Source: Caulobacteraceae bacterium
GTDB lineage: Bacteria > Pseudomonadota > Alphaproteobacteria > Caulobacterales > Caulobacteraceae
Reading direction: 5' to 3'
Assembly: GCA_947476325.1 (NCBI GenBank)
Contig: CANJPZ010000024.1
Span: 1-34,927, forward strand
Length of the DNA: 34,927 bases
The notes beneath the pieces were generated by a model. The model was given only the letters and a program-made list of their open reading frames with translations, ran no database searches and had not been told where the DNA came from. The translations under genes were made by a program, and so were the position numbers. Shown in pieces: positions 32,410 to 34,927 of this stretch. Numbering within the stretch: position 1 is the first letter of the stretch; each line of letters begins with the position of its first letter.

Positions 32410-32946
32410 TCAGCCCTGCCCCGCGAACATGCGCAGGACCTTGTCCATGTCATAAGGCCTTTCCCGCAGGGACTCCGGGTCCCATTCGCTGCGCGCAACC
32501 CCAAAGAAATCGCCGCCATAGATGTGAATCGCGCCGGTAACGCGGGGGATCGGATTGATCACCGAGTGGATGACATCGGGCCCAAACGCCAGGACGTCCC
32601 CCTCGCTCAGCGATTTGGCTCCCGCCGCCTCGATCCGGTCGGCGTCATCTGGAAGACGCCGCCACAGGATGTTGTCCTCGCGGCCGGAATAGACGCCGAT
32701 CACCGCCCACATCTCGTGATTGTGCGGCATCAGAATCATTTCCGGGCGCCACAGGACGTTGATGATCGTCAGATCTGAAGAACGGTGCAGGGTCTGAACC
32801 CCGCCGCGCTCCGGATCACCCAGGGCGCTGATAAGGGCAGCAGGGTCGGATACCGCCCGCGCCACGACCTCGCGCACATTGTGAACACTCCGCTCGCCCG
32901 CAAGCGCCGCCCGGCAATCGGCGGTCAACTGGTCAAGATCGAACAA
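32410..32946 (-). CDS. Cysteine dioxygenase-like cupin protein
   Basis: A 178-residue cupin-fold protein of the cysteine/thiol dioxygenase type. The metal site is LMPHNHEMWAVIGVYSGREDNILWRRL, with two His of the first cupin motif, and the third ligand His is in FGPDVIHSVINP. HIYGGDF closes the barrel. Such enzymes oxidise thiols with O2 through Fe(II), but the substrate is uncertain here. I chose TTG 32946, where GGAGA lies six bases upstream and the family's FDLDQLTADCRAALAG start begins; GTG 32991 adds unlike residues. It converges on tRNA-Cys with 10 bp between them and is divergent from the padR gene. Confidence 0.82.
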   Translation of the reverse strand: MFDLDQLTADCRAALAGERSVHNVREVVARAVSDPAALISALGDPERGGVQTLHRSSDLTIINVLWRPEMILMPHNHEMWAVIGVYSGREDNILWRRLPDDADRIEAAGAKSLSEGDVLAFGPDVIHSVINPIPRVTGAIHIYGGDFFGVARSEWDPESLRERPYDMDKVLRMFAGQG

Positions 32947-33028
32947 GGCCTGTCTCCGAAACCACCAAACTGTTGCGCAAGGCCGCGCCACGATGCCCGG
33001 AAAAATCCAGTTTCATACTATGTTTCTC

Positions 33029-33055
33029 TATGTACTATTTCTGCAATAGTACATA
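33029..33055. promoter_or_regulatory. PadR-type operator palindrome
   Basis: TATGTACTA (33029-33037) and TAGTACATA (33047-33055) are perfect inverted repeats around a nine-base spacer. They contain the ATGTACT/AGTACAT core known for PadR-family operators. The palindrome ends 10 bp before the padR start codon, so autoregulation is likely. Confidence 0.88.
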
Positions 33056-33065
33056 GCGAGACATT

Positions 33066-33407
33066 GTGGACGCTCTGGAACATCCCCTCGGCAAGCTCGA
33101 ACTGGACCTGCGCAAAGGCGTGCTGGTGCTCGCCGTGCTCTCCCAGCTGCGCAAGGCCGAGTACGGCTATTCCCTCAGACAGGCGCTGGCCGCGCGCGAC
33201 ATGATCATCGAGGAGGGCACGCTCTATCCCCTCCTGCGCCGACTCGAAGGCCAGGGCCTGCTGGTCAGCGAGTGGCGGATCGAGGACGGCCCGCCCCGCC
33301 GCTACTACGTGCTGAGCGCCGAAGGCATGAAACTTTTCAAAGACCTGACCGCCAGCTGGCGTGACCTGACCGCCGTTGTCGAACGGCTATTGGAGGACGG
33401 CCAATGA
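33066..33407 (+). CDS. PadR-family transcriptional regulator
   Basis: A 113-residue winged-helix regulator. The family blocks are LRKGVLVLAVLSQLRKAEYGYSLRQAL (helices 1-2), IIEEGTLYPLLRRLEGQGLL (recognition helix) and the wing PPRRYYVLSAEG, followed by a dimerisation helix. It acts as a dimer on DNA. GTG 33066 is the start; a GCGAG lies five bases upstream and the operator directly before. The stop overlaps the next gene's ATG in ATGA, so regulator and membrane protein are coupled. The signal it senses is not evident, but PadR proteins beside such membrane proteins are common. Confidence 0.95.
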   Translation: MDALEHPLGKLELDLRKGVLVLAVLSQLRKAEYGYSLRQALAARDMIIEEGTLYPLLRRLEGQGLLVSEWRIEDGPPRRYYVLSAEGMKLFKDLTASWRDLTAVVERLLEDGQ

Positions 33408-34348
33408 CGCCCACGGAAGTGATCGACGCCTATGTCTCCGAGGTAACCGGCAACCTGCCCCGCTGGAAACGGGATGATGTGGGCCTTGAGCTGTCCGAAC
33501 TGCTCACCGAAAGCCTCTATGCGCGCGCCGAAGAGGCTGGCCGGCCGGCGGACGAGGCCATGGCTCTGGCCATGGTGCGCCAGTTCGGCCGTCCAGCCCA
33601 GGTCGCCGCGCGCTACCATACGCCCATCACTATCATTGAGCCGACAGATACGCGCAGCTTCGTGCTGGCCTGCGTGATCGGCTCGATCTGCCTGGCCGTC
33701 ATTGGACTGCCTAAGGCCGTGATTGATCCGAGAAACAATGACATCGCCATCATGTGGTGGACCGGGCTCATGGTCGTGGTTTTCGCCATCAAGGGCTTCA
33801 CAGACCGGGCGGGTGCGGAAAAACGCCCCTGGTCGCCTGGCCGGGCCCGGTTTCGCGCATCATCCGACAGGGCCAACCGTATCGGAAGCGCCTTCACACT
33901 CCTGGTCACCCTGGCCGCGCTGGTCAGTTATTGCTGGCCAGGGCCGGTCATTGGCGCATTGACCGGAGGCGCTATCGACACCAGCGGTCTGACCTATTCA
34001 CACAGCTTCATCCATGGCTGGCGAATGCAATGGCTCGCCATGGTTCTGGCCGCCTATGCCATCCTGTACGGGATAGTCCTGGTCGACGGTCGCTGGCGCG
34101 CGACCACCCGATTCTTCGATATCGCCCTGATGTTTCACATCGCCTGGCAGCTGGGCTGGCACTTCAGCTATGGAGATATCTTTGTCTCGCCGGCTGTTGA
34201 AACGGCCCTCAAGCCCTTCGCCAACGGCTTCAGCCTGGCCTTCTTCGTCACCATGGGCGTCAAGATTTACGCCGCCTGGGGTCGCTGGCCGCCGCGCAAA
34301 AGACCCTCGCCCGCCCCCAAAAGTTCGGCCAGGACCGGCCCCGCTTAA
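33404..34348 (+). CDS. Membrane protein with N-terminal HAAS/DUF1700-like domain
   Basis: A 314-residue protein. The first 75 residues form a helical domain (TPTEVIDAYVSEVTGNLPRWKRDDVGLELSELLTESL ... MALAMVRQFGRPAQVAARY) of the HAAS type often encoded beside PadR. Six hydrophobic segments follow, near residues 84-103, 115-130, 162-183, 205-224, 230-250 and 272-288. A basic, Pro-rich C-terminal tail would be cytoplasmic. It overlaps padR by four bases and is probably under the same operator. A role in signalling to or with the regulator is inference from gene pairing. Confidence 0.85.
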   Translation: MTPTEVIDAYVSEVTGNLPRWKRDDVGLELSELLTESLYARAEEAGRPADEAMALAMVRQFGRPAQVAARYHTPITIIEPTDTRSFVLACVIGSICLAVIGLPKAVIDPRNNDIAIMWWTGLMVVVFAIKGFTDRAGAEKRPWSPGRARFRASSDRANRIGSAFTLLVTLAALVSYCWPGPVIGALTGGAIDTSGLTYSHSFIHGWRMQWLAMVLAAYAILYGIVLVDGRWRATTRFFDIALMFHIAWQLGWHFSYGDIFVSPAVETALKPFANGFSLAFFVTMGVKIYAAWGRWPPRKRPSPAPKSSARTGPA

Positions 34349-34421
34349 CCCGCGATTAACCATACTGGTGCAACTTGAAGCCTGTCTTCTGTGAAGACAC
34401 CCCACCATCACCGACTTTCAA

Positions 34422-34449
34422 AGCCCGGCCTCACGGCCGGGCTCTTTTT
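34422..34449 (+). terminator. Rho-independent terminator after the padR operon
   Basis: AGCCCGGCC (34422-34430) pairs perfectly with GGCCGGGCT (34435-34443), with loop TCAC and then CTTTTT. It lies 73 bp past the membrane-protein stop and 70 bp before tRNA-Asn. A second small palindrome, GTCTTC-N3-GAAGAC, is at 34384-34398. Confidence 0.93.
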
Positions 34450-34519
34450 CTGTCAGGGTTTGGCCGCTTGCGTACGGCGCAAGTGCATCGTATAGCCGCC
34501 CTCCTTCGAGCGAACCTAT

Positions 34520-34594
34520 TCCGCGGTAGCTCAGTGGTAGAGCAGCCGGCTGTTAACCGGCTGGTCGTAGGTTCGAATCCTACCCGCGGAGCCA
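34520..34594 (+). tRNA. tRNA-Asn (GTT)
   Basis: A 75-base cloverleaf with encoded CCA. Acceptor TCCGCGG (34520-34526) pairs with CCGCGGA (34584-34590), then G and CCA. The D arm is GCTCAGTGGTAGAGC, the anticodon arm GCCGGCTGTTAACCGGC has anticodon GTT, and the T arm is GTAGG-TTCGAAT-CCTAC. Its 3' side leads to an insertion sequence. Confidence 0.98.
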
Positions 34595-34798
34595 TCGCCC
34601 CTTGTTTTGTAAGGGCTTTTGGCGCAATCTCGGAGTTACAGACATCCCCTATACATGTTCCTATGCATCATGGGCGGACTTGCGCTGAATGAACGTGGCG
34701 CAATGCCACACCGACATCTCTGCGCCGGAACTCACATTGTACGTCGTCAAAACATTTGGGACAGATGGGGTCCGGATTTTGTCCGCCGTCAGCACCAA
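34595..34798. other. Non-coding stretch between tRNA-Asn and the insertion sequence
   Basis: This 204-bp stretch has no convincing gene. GC is lower than in the rest of the window. It holds TGGGACAGATGGGG (34757-34770), which resembles the presumed insertion-sequence end 42 bp further on. It may be a remnant of an earlier insertion next to the tRNA gene. Confidence 0.5.
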
Positions 34799-34927
34799 TG
34801 AGACAGATTGAGGGTTCCCGCTAACGGAGGGTTTTGGTCTCATCGCAGTGACGTAGGAACGAAGATGAGAGCAAAACCCTTGCCCCATAAAACGACGCCC
34901 GGTGAACGGGTGGCGAAGGATATCCGG
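34799..34927 (+). mobile_element. Left end of an IS3-family insertion sequence (partial)
   Basis: The region upstream of the transposase start has TGAGACAGATTGAGGG at 34799, which looks like a terminal inverted repeat beginning TG. The pair ATGAGAC (34798-34804) and GTCTCAT (34836-34842) forms a short internal palindrome. The boundary is a guess, because the right end lies outside the window. Confidence 0.6.
34865..34927 (+). CDS. IS3-family transposase OrfA, N-terminus (partial)
   Basis: The frame starts at ATG 34865 with AGGAA six bases upstream and runs to the window edge, giving 21 residues (RAKPLPHKTTPGERVAKDIR after the start Met). I recognise this opening from IS3-type OrfA proteins, in which RRATRK and a helix-turn-helix follow. 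OrfA is the DNA-binding part of the transposase and is usually joined to OrfB by frameshifting. The call rests on a short peptide from memory; the rest of the gene is needed to confirm it. Confidence 0.65.
   Translation, partial: MRAKPLPHKTTPGERVAKDIR

Noticed and set aside
32233-32778. A 181-codon frame across tRNA-Cys and antisense to the cupin gene
   Set aside because: The tRNA and the cupin motifs account for the region.
32326-32946. Functional link between tRNA-Cys and a cysteine-dioxygenase-like gene
   Set aside because: Neighbouring position alone is not evidence; the genes converge and share no signal.
34375-34692. A 105-codon frame across the terminator and tRNA-Asn
   Set aside because: It runs through a Rho-independent terminator and a perfect tRNA cloverleaf.
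1-34927. CRISPR array, prophage or defence island
   Set aside because: No regularly spaced repeats, phage structural genes or known defence modules were seen; only the GxxExxY unit and the right-edge insertion sequence look mobile.

Overview
The window is about 65% GC and almost wall-to-wall coding. It looks like a chromosomal segment of an alphaproteobacterium of the order Caulobacterales (Caulobacter or Phenylobacterium type). The strongest sign is a minus-strand block of pcm-like, TolC/RsaFb-like, popZ and valS genes, which matches gene order I recall from Caulobacter. PopZ itself, the COG4111-type NAD regulator beside an HD hydrolase, and an alphaproteobacterial variant of family 4 uracil-DNA glycosylase agree with this. 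Most of the window is housekeeping; I found no CRISPR array, toxin-antitoxin pair or obvious defence island.

Layout. Positions 1-3705: the tail of a MoxR-type AAA ATPase, an M48 protease and LemA pair on the minus strand, then a plus-strand pair of HD phosphohydrolase and degenerate-Nudix NAD regulator. Positions 3754-5679: three tandem minus-strand copies of a small outer-membrane beta-barrel gene. Two are intact, the third has a stop codon and a frameshift, and hairpins separate them. Positions 5824-12636: a minus-strand central-metabolism and translation block: glyQ, glyS, ppdK, and meaB overlapping ppdK. Positions 12696-17497: a small exported protein, then an ETF-ubiquinone oxidoreductase, TPR lipoprotein-like/exported protein and ispE cluster.

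Positions 17544-19681: uracil-DNA glycosylase and a lytic transglycosylase on the plus strand, converging on a short glycosyltransferase gene that overlaps the transglycosylase. Positions 20114-23964: a DEAD-box helicase divergent from an unknown helical protein, then a PA0069-type radical SAM gene. Positions 24001-24484: a GxxExxY nuclease-like gene inside a pair of imperfect inverted repeats, which looks like a small inserted element. Positions 24520-31434: an RlmD/TrmA-like RNA methyltransferase with a probable CTG start, a glycine-zipper surface protein, valS, popZ and a TolC-family gene. Positions 31640-34348: a degenerate PIMT-like protein, tRNA-Cys, a cysteine-dioxygenase-like cupin, and a PadR regulator with a perfect operator palindrome followed by its overlapping membrane-protein partner. 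Positions 34422-34927: a strong terminator, tRNA-Asn, and the left end of an IS3-family insertion sequence cut by the window edge.

The points most worth a second look are the inverted-repeat-bounded GxxExxY element, the decaying barrel-protein array with its 16-bp perfect hairpin, the low-GC patch inside valS, the conserved-context PIMT homologue without a SAM-binding loop, the glycosylase that has lost two Fe-S cysteines, and the non-canonical starts of the methyltransferase and glyQ. All functional calls come from reading protein sequence by eye; no searches were run.
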